Positions 36,545 to 48,779 of a DNA stretch of 64,000 nucleotides are shown here, piece by piece. The translations under genes were made by a program, and so were the position numbers. The notes under the pieces are model-generated. The model worked only from the letters and a program-made list of their open reading frames with translations, had not been told where the DNA came from and did not search any database. This stretch comes from Enchytraeus crypticus. Taxonomy: Eukaryota; Annelida; Clitellata; Enchytraeida; Enchytraeidae. The stretch is taken from the NCBI GenBank assembly GCA_905160935.1, contig CAJHZI010000423.1, forward strand, positions 2,772,001 to 2,836,000, read 5' to 3'. Position 1 is the first letter of the stretch; each line of letters begins with the position of its first letter.

Positions 36545-36879
36545 AAACTATGCATTTTAGTATGAGACAATGGTGTGATATGTATTACTACGAGACTTTA
36601 CAACCAGTATAACTTTACATGGCTAAATATGTGACACATTCAGACATGTCAATTCTTATAAACATGTGAATAGTTTTCTCCTTGTGATTGTGTATAAGCT
36701 GTATATTTAATATTTGACACACACATTAAACATTCATCTGTTAACCAAGATACAAGTATAGTCGATGTAGCCTAGTCAATCATGTGCCATGCCTAGTATC
36801 TTCATGGATTATAATCTCATATTTATCACTTTCGTAGTTTAAATGCCAAGAATTGACGGATGTGCTTAAACTTAATATA

Positions 36880-36917
36880 TTCTTCTTCTAGTGCACTGCC
36901 TAACGGCAGGTCCATTG
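36880..36917 (-). mobile_element. isolated tail of LINE L-B or SINE family B
   Basis: On the minus strand: CCAATGGACCTGCCGTTAGG followed by CAGTGCACTAGAAGAAG, the terminal block shared by LINE L-B and SINE-like family B. The fragment is too short to assign to one of them. Confidence 0.55.
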
Positions 36918-36919
36918 GA

Positions 36920-39145
36920 ATAAGTAGGTATTAAACTTGATATAAGCGGCGTTAAACAAGCAGCTTTGAGTTCCATAATTTAATGTTGAAAGTTAAAAAT
37001 TGGCATAACAATGCATTATAGCACTCGTCCAGTGGCGCTTAACCTTTGCCCTTGTCGTGAAGGTGAATGAAGTTTACTTGTTGATAGATATAGTAGCTGC
37101 CTGTGGGACATCAACGCTTTGAACTTGCTATTCTTTCACTGATTTGCGCAATCCCTTCCACTAATTGAAAATATTAGTCCTTACCCTACTCTCTAAAATT
37201 TGTTATAATTAATCGCACCCATTTAATTTCACCCATCAACTGATTCCGTCAGTGTAATTAAGTCTCTGCACTGGTTGTGACGCCATTGAGTGCGTGGGTG
37301 TGTGTTTGTGAGCGACGTAGCGACACACGATATACTGCGCCATATTGAGCTGTACACTTATTTAGATTTTACGACCAACCGACGAAGTTTCTATTACCGG
37401 GAGCTGCCACACAAAGCAGCTGCAGTAATTACGAGCTAGATCCGCATTGAGTTCAACCTAGTATCAACAACCGTCAATACTTAGTAATAAATCTACCCAG
37501 TTTCCTATTAACGATAGACCTTTTCGATAGAACACTGACAATCCTTAACACAGATAAATGGACGCCTGCAGATTGGCAAATGACTTTAGAGCTGCGACCT
37601 TTGTTAGGCTATATAATCGTTTCATGCTGGCTTTTGATTCATTGTTTGCTTTGTAAATTTATATACATGTGATGCACGATGTGTTTTACGTTAATTAATA
37701 CGCGAATCCTTCCTTTTTAAAATATAAATCTGTTTTTGGAGGTTTACATTGGTAATCTTCAGGAACGGATCTGCTAAATCTTCTATGATCGATAGTGACT
37801 AGAGAAGTAATCAATTCTCCGTTATATTTATCTCCCTTTCATTATCCTAAAACATGATTAATTTTTAATTTAACAAGTTACACGAGTTCCTATTCTGCTC
37901 TGAGCACATCGCAAAAATCAAAACACAAAATTTAAGTTTTACTATCATCCGCGACAACATTGAGCTCCATGATGGCAAAGCCAAGTCAATGAATGAAATT
38001 TGTCTTTCAAAGTTGTAATATAAAATGCAAAGAATTGTACAAGGTCAACATTCATCCTACTCCTAAAATAAAGTACTTTACGTCACAGTATATGTGTGTG
38101 TGTGTCTGTGTTTGTTTGTGTGTGTATGCATACATTAAAGTACTAAAGCATGACAGTACAAATAGAAATATATAATATAAAATACTCTAACAGTAACGCG
38201 ATAGAAGCAGTATAAAGTAAATATGATCCAGGCTACAACATAATACTTCCAAATACTACAATATCAGATTAGTAAAGACATTCTTCAATATCTGCAGAAA
38301 TGTTATTAATAAATGGAAAACTGGTTAAACTAGCTGCTCAATGATTTTAAGATTTAACGTCCTTTTCATTCAGAACTTTATAGAAACAATCAAACTTGAG
38401 ATATAAAAGTAGACTTTTTTATACAAAAGTTACAAAAATGTATCAGGTTAGCAATGTTTGTAAACTTAGAGCTTTGATAGGAGATATCTAAGAACTACTA
38501 GTTCATTTTCTGGACAAGTGTTAGTCATTTAAATGGCTTTATCATTAATTATAATATAAATAATAGTTTCGTTAATAATTTCAAACGGAAGTATGAGCTA
38601 TTCATCTAGATTTGGGACATGTTCAGTGCTAACTAACTGTAAACAGTTTACCAGTTGTACATAAGACTATAAACGCTATGCACTCTCTATCACAAAATAT
38701 GACACGTTCTCTATCACAAAACATACCACACTCTATCAAAAACCACTACACTCTTATCACAAAACAAAACATGTTATCAAAAATGATTACACTCTATCAC
38801 TATTCATAGCACATCAAAAATCATTATACACTCTATCACAGAAACATGACATACTCTCTATCACAAAATTAAAATTAAATTAAAAAGGAAATCAAATTGC
38901 ACAATGTACTAAAAAACTAGACAACTGCATTAAATAGCAACGAGGATTTCAATTTGACTACAGGACAATACACCTCTCTTAAATTTACAATCAATCAATC
39001 AATTAAGTTAAGCAAACAAGTAGAATACCAGCTCGCACCTCTACTTCTAAATCCTGAGAAATAATTGCAATAATTTAATAATTTTATTAAAGCTGAAATA
39101 GTAGAATGTTCGTCACTTCAGCAACTCAAACAAGAGACAATCAAC
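36920..39145. other. gene-free stretch
   Basis: No supported exon. A TGTG run lies near 38.09 kb and a loose repeat of CACTCTATCACAAAACA type spans 38.68-38.87 kb. Confidence 0.5.
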
Positions 39146-39149
39146 ATAA

Positions 39150-39335
39150 AAAAAAGCATCCAAGAACAACAACAACAACAACAACAATTAGAGTGCTACA
39201 GTCATCAATGACAACATCGAGCACTATTGAGACAAAATCAACCAGTGAGGAAAAAGAAGGTCCAAAAACGGTGCAAATTTCAAAATCCAGAAAATCAGTC
39301 CAAAGTCCAACTATAAGGCAATCCCAAACCAAGAT
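39150..39335 (-). mobile_element. 3' end of LINE L-C with (GTT)n tail
   Basis: The minus strand ends GTAGCACTCTAATTGTTGTT with several more GTT units. Going inward it matches the 45.5 kb LINE 3' UTR (TTAGAGTGCTACAGTCATCA, GAGCACTATTGAGACAAAAT, GGTCCAAAAACGGTGCAAAT on +). It shows the true 3' terminus of L-C. Confidence 0.85.
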
Positions 39336-39354
39336 TAAACTGCATTCATCATCA

Positions 39355-39520
39355 TCTCTCTCTCTCACTCTCTCTCTCTCTCTCTTCAGTGCACATATTC
39401 ATACTCAAAGTCAGCTTTTTCGCTCCATAAGAGCACTCCTTAGATCAACAAGTTAATCCCTTCACACAAAAAGTCTATGCCTTATCCATACCTTATAGCT
39501 ATAGCCTATTGGGAAAAGTA
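39355..39520 (-). repeat. SINE-like family B copy, reverse, with (CT)n tail
   Basis: Reads CTCTCTCTCTCTTCAGTGCA, AAGTCAGCTTTTTCGCTCCA, TAAGAGCACTCCTTAGATCA, AGTTAATCCCTTCACA, GCCTTATCCATACC on +: tail and middle of family B in reverse. The GGTCC of the usual tail is missing and the head is absent. Confidence 0.65.
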
Positions 39521-39524
39521 TGGC

Positions 39525-39640
39525 TTCATCATCATCATCATCATCATCATCATAGTCATAATGATTATCATCTTCCCTTGAATTCCAGTTGAGTAGGATC
39601 GGGATACGAATAGACCTTCACTATTCACAAGCTTTAAACT
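39525..39640 (-). repeat. SINE-like A / LINE L-A tail, reverse, with (TCA)n
   Basis: TCATCATCATCATCATCATC run, then CTTCCCTTGAATTCCAGTTG, AGTAGGATCGGGATACGAAT, AGACCTTCAC. This is the shared A/L-A 3' tail only. Confidence 0.75.
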
Positions 39641-40027
39641 GAATTGAAGTCGATATATTAGGCTGTTGCAGCTGAATTTCGCATTATGAATTTTCTGTAA
39701 GTCATACAACATATATGTAGGTGTTAAAAAGTCAATGTTACAGTACTCTAAGTGTCAGAAGGACTGGTGTACGGAATTAACATAAAATAATTTATGCCAA
39801 TTGACATAATGACAGAACTACAAATAATCTCATAACAAGCCACAAAAGTTAAATATTTGACAGTTACAATAGTCCGCTATGTACAATTATAGATTGTCCG
39901 GCGCAGTTAAGTGCAATAAAAAAAATCATGCAGAATTTACTATATAACAATACTTGAACCACCATTGCAGATAACATGCAGTATAAAAATATATAGAATA
40001 TATAGACATATGCAGAATATGTACTAG

Positions 40028-40500
40028 TCTTACATATATTAATATATTAGTCTTACATATATTAATATATTAGTCTTATATACACTAATATATTAGTCTT
40101 ATATACACTAATATATTAGTCTTATATACACTAATATATTAGTCTTATATACACTAATATATTAGTCTTATATACACTAATATATTAGTCTTATATACAC
40201 TAATATATTAGTCTTATATACACTAATATATTAGTCTTATATACACTAATATATTAGTCTTATATACACTAATATATTAGTCTTATATACACTAATATAT
40301 TAGTCTTATATACACTAATATATTAGTCTTATATACACTAATATATTAGTCTTAATATATATATTAGTCTTACATATACTAATATATTAGTCTTATATAC
40401 ACTAATATATTAGTCTTATAATATATTAGTCTTATATACACTAATATATTAGTCTTATAATATATTAGTCTTATATATACTAATATATTAGTCTTATATA
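40028..40500. repeat. 23-bp tandem array
   Basis: About 20 units of TATATTAGTCTTATATACAC plus TAA, nearly identical in the centre and with shortened units toward the 3' end. Each unit contains the self-complementary TTAGTATA/TATACTAA-like ends. Confidence 0.95.
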
Positions 40501-40539
40501 TGCTAGCATATGTGTATGTACACAACATCTAATCTATAC

Positions 40540-40800
40540 ATCATCATCTTCCCTTGAGTCTCAGTTTAACTAGGGTCAGGATCTGAATAGACCTTCTCAA
40601 ATCCTCTCTGTCCCATACCAACTCATCAGTCAATCCCCTTTTTTGAAACTTTCCCACTCGTTTAAATTTTTGAAGCAGTTTCTGGAGCCTAGATGCTCAC
40701 TACCCAAATTCACTTTCTGACGTTGATGTGGAACTTAGTGCTTTAGTCGCCTTCTACGACATGTGCAGTCCTCGGATGGCCTATTTTTCAAACAACCCAG
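40540..40800 (-). repeat. SINE-like element, family A, reverse (near full)
   Basis: On + it reads tail to head: ATCATCTTCCCTTGAGTCTC, AGTTTAACTAGGGTCAGGAT, GACCTTCTCAAATCCTCTC, AGTTTCTGGAGCCTAGATGC, TTTCTGACGTTGATGTGG, CTTTAGTCGCCTTCTACGAC, ATGTGCAGTCCTCGGATGGC. All A-family blocks are present. Confidence 0.85.
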
Positions 40801-42150
40801 ACACAACATATCACACATTTCACATTTCTTATTCAATAACATGCTAGCAACATGGCTTCTCTGAATTCTTTCTTAGCATTTTTTCATGCATGAATGCATC
40901 TATATACATACCACATTAAAATATAAATTTCAACTTTTTTCTGCTTAGCCTAAATAACATTTTTGAAATTGAGCGACTGGCTTCTGGTCTCTAGTTATGA
41001 CCCAATTGTAGATTTCTAATAGCACTTTTTGAAGTGAAAAAAGATACCTAGCCATGCATAAACATATAAAAAAGTTCAATAAATACTTAGATATTTAAAA
41101 AACACTCTAGAAGCTTAACAACAACGTTCTTATCCTTCAAAGAGAGCATTCGTAAGTTTAAAGGCATGACTTACTGATTCTACACAGAAGTCTTACATAG
41201 TAACCCAAAACTATAAACAATTTAAGCAGTTTAATGTGTAAGAACAGTATGCATCAATAGATTAAAATACAAGAAAGCTTCCCTATACATCACCATACAT
41301 GCGTTAACAGTTAAATAAAGAACTAATCTGATTAAATATTAATCATACATTTTAGCTATTTATGCACTTTGTCTACAGATGTGAGCTTCTTGTATATAAA
41401 ATTTGACATACCATAGATACATATTTATTTATGCTTGTAGATATATCTAGATATTGAGAGCATATAAAAACTAGCAAAAGAGCTTTGCATTTCATCCTTG
41501 ATTTCATGAGCTAGGCACAGCAACCATAATGCAATCGCCTGGCCTAGCACAGACTTCTCGTGTAGGCAGGCAAGTAATATATACAACATATTTTAAAAAT
41601 AAATAGACGAAGTAATTATTTAAATTAAATATAAAAGGAAAGTAAATATTAATAACATTAAAACACAAAAAGTCATCTATGTCTCACCACACGTGCACGA
41701 ACAGTTGTACTAAAGAACAAGTTAGAAAAATATAGATTAAAATAGCATGACTTCTTTCAATCTTAAAAAGTTTGCAGTGCTAATATTATAAATTTTATCT
41801 CAATCTTCTGGACTCTCGCAGGTCTCATATTTCAAAATGTAAAAAAAATTGAAGTAAACAATAATTAAAGAATTGCCCTTTAATTAGTTAAATATTACAA
41901 TCCAAACTCTACACAGTTCAGTAGCAATCCGCATTCCGGTAGTTGCTACATTGCTAAGCTAGCTGAATATAATGCAAGTTTTGCAGTTCAGAAAGGACTT
42001 AGTGAGAAAAGGTCATTAATAAGGGAATAGACTAAAATTTTAAATAAAAACCCAATGCATCCACTTCAAATGCTTTACTGTCGCTCCAGTGACACTGCCA
42101 AAAGCTCCATTAAGGAAGAAGACTTAAGACTTCGATCAGTTCGAGCTCCC
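40801..42150. other. gene-free stretch, probably including the ACK-like 3' UTR
   Basis: No exon on either strand. A minus-strand AATAAA (TTTATT at 41424-41429) is one possible polyadenylation signal for the gene that ends at 42154. Confidence 0.4.
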
Positions 42151-42153
42151 CTG

Positions 42154-44493
42154 TCACATTTTTTTGCCGTGTTCATTTGCTGAAGTAGCAGAATAAGATT
42201 TTGGCAAGCTTGACTTTGACGATAGATTCTGTACAGTTGTCGATGAAAGAGGCTTCGAAGCTGACGAGTGATTTAAAGACGCTACAGATACTTTCTGATC
42301 ACTTGGATTCTCATCCAGCATATCCGAGGCAGCCTTCTCAATGTCCCAGTCATGTCTGCAAAAAATACAAAATAAATCATATCGTTATGATTTATTTTCA
42401 TTTCATTTAATTATTATTTAACTACATGTATTGGTGAGTCTTAAACAAGCATATCATAGCTTCCTGACTCTGTAATGTTATGTATAACAATATATGAAAA
42501 TAACAGTTTGTTAACTTTATTTCCAACTCGAAGGCTAAATCCCTGCCATCATCATAGCATGATTGTAGGCGAGTTATAATTCTTCATTACAGATCAAATC
42601 TTCTCGTAAAAATAGTATTCTGGCGTGATTGTTTCAGAAGGTACTTTCAAGTGACATAAATAACATATTCATCCAACTTTAATCTATAGGTTTAATCAAT
42701 GGAATGTAATTGATGGCCTAGTTTTGCAAGTATTAGAGTGCCTGTCTTTGTGTTTTACATAAGGACCTTTATGTTATTCAAAATATGTTGACTGCTGTGC
42801 TGTGTGATATGTGAACAAATAAACATATGCCTCTCTCTCTAATGGTTACAGCATTGCGAATTAAATTTTAATTAATTAATACAGTACCTGCATGTCAAGC
42901 TTACCTCAAGTAATTTAAGAAACTTTATATGACTGAGTATAAATGTGTTTGACAATGCATGGTGCTGAATACACATATTTAACTAAACCATATACAAAAG
43001 TCAAAACATCTACAAAATGCATATATAGTACCAGTGAATTTTTTCTATTTCAGTTGCTTTTATTGTCTTATTTTTAACTTAATTTTATATGATATGCCGA
43101 CAATTTAACTACTGTGCTTGCTGAGTTATAATAAATAACATAACATAACATAGTGCCACACTGGGCCAGGAAGCACAGATGCTTGTTTAAGGCCCACTTC
43201 CTCCTTCCTCTTCAAATCTCTCTTTCACTCTTTAGTATTCTTTCTGGATGGGTGCTAAGTACATATTCCTATTCACAGGACTTAGCATTCTTACTCAGTA
43301 AAAACTATATTAAATATCAAATACATCTAAGACTCTAGCTAATATTTCCGATATGTGGTAGCAAAAAAGTAGAAATAATATATCTAAATCTCTACCTTTC
43401 TAAAAGGCTCTGACATCTAGATCGTGACGCCAAAGCAAGTCGAAAAAGATGCTCAATCTTGAGGTACCTAACAGCAGCTTTCACATTCCAAGAGTGAATA
43501 GAGAGCGCAGTATAACTTTCATCTACTGTAACACCTTTGACTAACGATTTGACTTCTTGCACTAAATCATTCACATTCTTCATCGACATATCATTTTGCC
43601 TGTTGTCCTGCGCTACACTACTCATATCAGATCTATCGCAGTGCAAGTTAGAGAATAAGTTCTGATCTCCAGAAGTGCCAACACCAGCATCATACGGTAG
43701 ATCTAATGAAGCAGTATCTAAATCAGCTTCATCAGAAAGCAGACGAATTGTATCTGAGCCTCTGAGGCTGTTCAAGACGGCTACTTTACGTAACGCTGCA
43801 AAATGTGATATAGGTGATGCAAAATTTGAGGCAGACGATTGAGAATTCTTACAAGCAAATAGTTCAGCAGAAGAAGGAGTTGAATCAGCAACATTTAAGT
43901 AAGATTCTGGCACTCTATTTTCGTCAGATAACTCTTCAAGCTTTCTCGGGACTTTATCAGGCAGCAGCCAATAGTGTGTGTGAGTCAACTGCTGACCATC
44001 CTGAACAATTGGATGAATTTCTGCCGCACGAGTTAAACCTTTGTTTGAGACATAATCGCGAGGGGGGACAGGGGGAGCTAAGCCTGCAAGACAATAAACA
44101 TGGTTATCTGAAGAAGCTTTATACAAATTTGATTCCCCTCCTTGAAATTTATTATCATATCCAGTACGTATCTGACGACATCCTGTATCCAAATTTTCAC
44201 AGCTCGACGATGACTTGGGTACAGAAGCACTTCCTATTGATCGAAAGCCACGACTTGGATCTGAAAAAGGTAAAGATGAACAGTTCTCATCGTCAGACTG
44301 CTGCTTGTGACACTGTTTTTGTTTAACATGAGAATCATCAAATGCTGAATACGGTTTAAATCCATCTTGCTTATTATCCACCACTACTGACAAATGTTTG
44401 GTTTGGCGATTCCCGGAATCAGGCCTTTTGCACCTGCTCAAGTCACCATCTGAATCAAAGGTTGTCCAAGTGGCCATTTTTAATACATATCCC
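42154..44493 (-). CDS. TNK2: ACK/TNK2-related protein: Mig6-homology region and C-terminal UBA (kinase not seen)
   Basis: Two minus-strand exons, 44493(or ATG 44477)-43396 and 42355-42154, join in phase and give 427 aa from the ATG at 44477 (AAAAATGG context). The ACK signature is present: PPVPPR (res ~135-140), then HPIVQDGQQLTHTHYWLLPD, the ACK/Mig6-homology region that in vertebrates binds the EGFR kinase. After a Ser-rich linker comes a UBA domain (~302-375: VQEVKSLVKGVT, SWNVKAAVRYLKIEHLF, then across the intron LLERHDWDIEKAASDML). In ACK these follow the kinase, SH3 and CRIB domains. None of those was found upstream on this strand. A good acceptor (TTATTGTTCAG) precedes the exon at 44494, so kinase exons could lie further away, or the gene may be kinase-less. 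The protein is probably cytoplasmic and endocytosis-linked. Confidence 0.75.
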
Positions 44494-45169
44494 CTGAACA
44501 ATAAGGATATTCAGCGCTATTCCGTAATGCTTGCAACAATCTCTTGTCTCAAATCCTTGCAATTCTAGATATCATGAATATTACCCGTAACAAATATCTC
44601 TAAGATCCATTCCTAAATTCGTCAATAGATAATGTACCACCTAATCTATAGTAATTACTTAATTATTCATCTGGATTAATAATAGTTAAGAATTTACTAT
44701 TTACTGCTCATTCATTTCTATTTTCATTAATTTACATCACCAGAGTAACTTTATAAACAACTTTGCATTATTAAATAACCAAAACTTAAGGCTCCAGTGC
44801 CTGGTCATTAGATTCCGACCTGATTTGAAATTACCAGTAACTTACTAATTTTCATAGGCCTGAAAGATAGCATAGACTGTAGATTTAATAAGAATCTTAT
44901 CTAAAATTTTAATCCAAGACCAGATGATAATCCTAGAACAAGTGAATTTATTCAAATGAGAGCAAATAGTAAGTTCACATTGTAGAGTTACTACGGAAAT
45001 AGGCTGGGATTTAATGAATAGTCTGTACACCGTTGCCATACTGAGACTTAATCGTTTCAAGTTTTTGCATCCTCGTTTGGAGAGATGTGGAGGCTTGAGA
45101 GTGATGAGCTATAACGAAGAATTAATTATATTACAATCGATTGACTATATAGACTGTCTGGTGCGATTG

Positions 45170-45465
45170 GTATGCTTAAATGTCTCAGTAGCGCAATAAT
45201 TAGAGGCGTCAGGTAAAGTCAGGAAGTTTCAAGTGACTGATCCTGACATGAATCAAATTATCGGGGTTTGCAAGATTCCTGGCCGCCCTGATTTGAGATT
45301 AATCTTAAACTCTAGGACATTCTTAGAACTGGTTACTCGGAAAATAAAATTAATTAATAGCCTACCAGTTTAAGCATGAGATAGTACAATAGGGTATTGC
45401 ATTAAAAGTGATACTGATAGGCACCAATAGTTGATCACTTCATGATTATGACGCGTCTTATTTTG
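45170..45465 (+). repeat. SINE-like element, family D (diverged, tRNA-like)
   Basis: It is collinear with 48210-48470: ATGTCTCAGTAGCGCAATAA (A-box-like), AGTTTCAAGTGACTGATCC, AAACTCTAGGACATTC, ACTGGTTACTCGGAAAATA, ATTAAAAGTGATACTGATAG, TGATCACTTCATGATTATGA. The B-box is damaged here. Confidence 0.7.
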
Positions 45466-45519
45466 TGTTATATAATTAATTGCTACAAAACTTTGATTAA
45501 TTCATTAATTAATAACAAT

Positions 45520-47150
45520 TAGAGTGCTACTGTCATCAATGACAACATCGAGCACTATTGAGACAAAATCAAGCCGGTGAGCAAAAAGATGGTCCAAAAC
45601 GGTGCAAATTCCAAAATCCAGATAATCAGTCCAACGTACAGGGAATTAAAGAAAAGAAGGTTTAGGCGCAGATCGCTGCTCATGGACACTGGATGGAAAA
45701 GAGAGATGGAAAAGATAGGTCTTCAACTGCTTATGGAATTGATCATAGGAAAGCAAAGGCCGATGTGCTTCAAATGAAGATGTCCGAAGATTAGATGGAA
45801 GAGAATTCCAGATCTGCGGTGCAGCATGCTGGAAAGAACGATTAGATAGCTTAGAGTGCGAAGGTAAGCTAGGTCTCACAAGAGCAATTAATTTAGAAGA
45901 CCGAGTAACAGCAGGCTGCATCACTTTAATCAAGTGAGACATACAAGTTTGTCCAGGGATGATGATGGACTTATAGGTTAACGAAGCCGTTTTGTAAATG
46001 AGTCGCTCTTTAATCTTTAGCCAATGCAAAGACTTTAAAATGGGCGTAGCATGTGAATACTTGGAACTACAAAAAATTGCCCGCGCAAGAGAATTCTGAA
46101 CAAAATGCAACCGATCAAGCCAGGGAGATCTAAAAACAGGGAATTGCAGTAGTCTAATTTAGATTGCACAATGGCAGCACCAATTGTAGCAGCCGTCTCA
46201 CGTGACAAATATGGACGGATTCGACGAAAATCTCGGATATGAAGGAAACATGCTTGTGAAGTTTTAGTTATGTGTTCGGGGAAGGTTAGGTGTTTATCAA
46301 GGATAACACCGAGATTTCTCACAGAAGAAACAGGTGTTATTGTAATATCCGAAGATAACGAAAGCGTTTTCCCATTCAGCTTCAGAAGCTGTTGAAGTGT
46401 CTCAACCAACAAGAATTCAGTCTTAGACGGATTAAGTGCTAAAAAATTAGCAGACATCCACGAGGATATAGACTGAAAACTTTGTTGCAGGAGGGTTTCA
46501 GCATCAGAGTAGGAGTTAGGGGTGAAACAAGTGTACATTTGAGTGTCATCAGCATATAGTTCATGATCAATAGAATGAGAAGAGATCAGTGAGCTTAAGG
46601 GTGTTGTATATAAGTTGAAGAGGATAGGACCAAGAACTGAGCCTTGAGGCACACCATACTTTAAGTGGGAAGGTGAAGAGATGTACTCCATCACTTTCAC
46701 ACTAAAAGAACGATCCGTCAGATAGGAGGAAAACCAATTAAGAACAATTCCACGAATACCGAACCAGGAAGAAAGACGTTCCAGAAGAATATTGTGATCA
46801 ATGGTATCAAAAGCGGCCGAAAGATCAAGTATACATAATCCAGTTAAGCGTTGTCTGCACATGGCATTAACAATAGAATTGCACACAGATAGAAGCACCG
46901 TTTCAGTTGAACGATGCTTAGTATAAGCAGCTTGATGCTTATTAAATAGATCATTGTAAGAGAGATGAGTCGAAAGCCTCTGAAGAACAATTCTTTCAGT
47001 GAGTTTAGATATGTATGACAGATTAGATATAGGCCTGTAATTCGACAATGATTCCTTATCCAGTGTGGGCTTTTAAGCAATTGAGTAATAACTGCAAGCT
47101 TAAAAGCGCAAGGAAATATGCCATTGATCTGAACTTCCTGAGCCATATAC
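45520..47150 (-). mobile_element. LINE, L2/CR1-like (family L-C), 5'-truncated, frameshifted
   Basis: ORF2 on the minus strand. A short N-terminal piece (GIFPCAFKLAVITQLLK) is frameshifted into the main reverse transcriptase frame (47048-46035): NYRPISNLSYISKLTERIV, LDLSAAFDTIDHNILLERL, YGVPQGSVLGPILFNLY, HELYADDTQMY, FLLVE and NLGVILDKHLTF. The catalytic aspartates (AFDT, YADD) are intact. A second shift near 46.08 kb leads to the C-terminus (RAIFCSSKYSHATPILKSLH, APQIWNSLPSNLR). The 3' UTR runs to about 45520. The endonuclease is missing. The clade call rests on PQGSVLGPILFNLY and the WNSLP terminus. Three more 3'-end copies or relatives occur in the window, so the family has been active. 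Confidence 0.85.
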
Positions 47151-47427
47151 AGTATAATATATTAAGAGTAGGTCGCCTACATATATACCTTTTTTTTATT
47201 CCATTCTATATTCTATATGTAGGCTTTTAGTATTAATTCTTTATCAATTTAGCACGGACAAAAGAAACAGAGTGGGGTCCAGACCGTCCAGTCCATATAT
47301 CAATTATATATTAATCACCTGGATATTTTAATAGTGATTGAAATGTAATATGGTATAATCATTAACGTTCATGTGTATGTTTTCTTTATTCTATGAGTGG
47401 TTCTTTAATCTCATTTTTCCGTATTCC

Positions 47428-47578
47428 GCTAGTACCCTTCCTTGGACTGACCACCCGGATTTTGGCTCGCACCGTTTATGGACCCCTCACTCTGCTCATC
47501 GGCTTTGATTTGGTTTCACAGTGTTCAGTGTTGTCATGGACAACCGTAGCACCCTAATCGTATTGTTGTTGTTGCTCA
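47428..47578 (+). repeat. SINE-like element, family E, with (GTT)n tail
   Basis: CGCTAGTACCCTTCCTTGGA, CCCGGATTTTGGCTCGCACC, CACTCTGCTCATCGGCTTTG, AGTGTTGTCATGGACAACCG, TAGCACCCTAATCGTATTGT then GTTGTTG. The second copy of the family is at 20.73 kb. Its tail resembles the terminus of LINE L-C, which lies ~280 bases away on the other strand. Confidence 0.75.
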
Positions 47579-48209
47579 CATAAAATAATAAGCAGACTAA
47601 CAGTGTTACCGATCCTTAACGAAATTTTTGTTGTCTGGTGCCGGCGCCGTATATGTTTCTTTTGACACGAGTTTTGGTTGTTAATTGATCTAAGCTCGAT
47701 TGGTTATTGATTGGTCTATATCGATCTATTATCGGTAAGTACTCTATAAAATCAGTAATTATCATATATTTTGTATTGCAACGCATATATTTAGTAACTA
47801 GCTGCTCCGAATATAATAAAAATTGATTTTACATTGTTGTTAAAAGCGAAACATGGCGGCCTTTTTGGATTTTTCATTCTCGGAACTAAATCAAAACTTT
47901 AAAAGTTCTTGTTTTCAAAAAGATGTATATTTGATTAGAATTTCATATATACAGGTTCAAGTCGAGGCTGTCGGCAGTTCTGTACTTAAGCAGTTAGGCT
48001 TAAATTTTAAGCATAAATCTGTACTGAAAGAGCGTCCATGTTGTTTTTAGATATTGTTCATTATCGCGCGTTACTATTAGAATTTTTAAAAAAAGATGAA
48101 ATTCATTGATTAATTAGAATCGTATTGGATCAGTACTAATTTTTAATGTATTGGGGGTATCTTTAGTTACAACTCACTTTAAATTGTAGAAATATGAGAC
48201 AGAAGGACT

Positions 48210-48470
48210 TAAATGAATGTCTCGATAGCGCAATGGTTAAGGGTGTAGATAACGTCGTGAAGTTTTAAATGACAGACCCGGAGGTGAATCGAACTCTCGT
48301 GGGTTCGATTCCCAGATGCGCTGATCTGAGAGTAAAATCTCGGACATTCACTGGCCTGGCTACATGGAAAATGGACTAAATAGCCTAACGGATATAACAT
48401 GTGGTATTAAAAGTGATGGATGTCAGCATAGTTAATCATTTCACTATAATGAGTGTTATTATTATTACAT
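48210..48470 (+). repeat. SINE-like element, family D, with tRNA-like A and B boxes
   Basis: TAGCGCAATGGTTAAGGGTG resembles an A box and GGGTTCGATTCC is a near-perfect B box, about 75 bases apart (longer than in a tRNA). A reversed half copy of the B box (GAATCGAAC) sits just before it. A tRNA-unrelated body follows (TCGGACATTCACTGGCCTGG, ATTAAAAGTGATGGATGTCA), ending in a TTATTATTATTA tail. No acceptor-stem pairing supports a working tRNA. Confidence 0.75.
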
Positions 48471-48779
48471 AGCGCCTACGGCCTAATAACTGTTTAGACC
48501 ATTGTTTTTGGTAAGTCTTCCTCACTTGCGTATTGATTTGGTGAATACCAGTCTCTATTTCAGAATTAGAATTAGGAAAGTAGAAATTTCCAATTCTTAA
48601 CAAACTTAACAATAATTATACTGGTCAAGGAAGTCACAAAGACTTACAGCACCAGTTTTAGACGTAAATTCATACCTTAATACATAGAGACGTAACGGAA
48701 AAGATACAAACCTTGACAAGCTGATAGGCTTCAAAAAGAAGAACACAAGAAAAACCAAGCACTCACCAATACACACAAG

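Noticed and set aside
43814-44326. 170-codon plus-strand frame opposite the ACK-like exon
   Set aside because: The minus frame has clear ACK/UBA homology and phase-consistent splicing; the plus frame is its shadow.
47853-48050. Plus-strand frame starting MAAFLDFSFSELNQ with a good start context
   Set aside because: No family resemblance and no clear downstream exon; kept only as a weak possibility of a first exon.
48226-48320. tRNA gene (A box, near-perfect B box)
   Set aside because: Boxes are too far apart and no acceptor stem pairs; a second diverged copy at 45.2 kb shows it is a dispersed SINE-like repeat. The same applies to the B boxes of family C copies.
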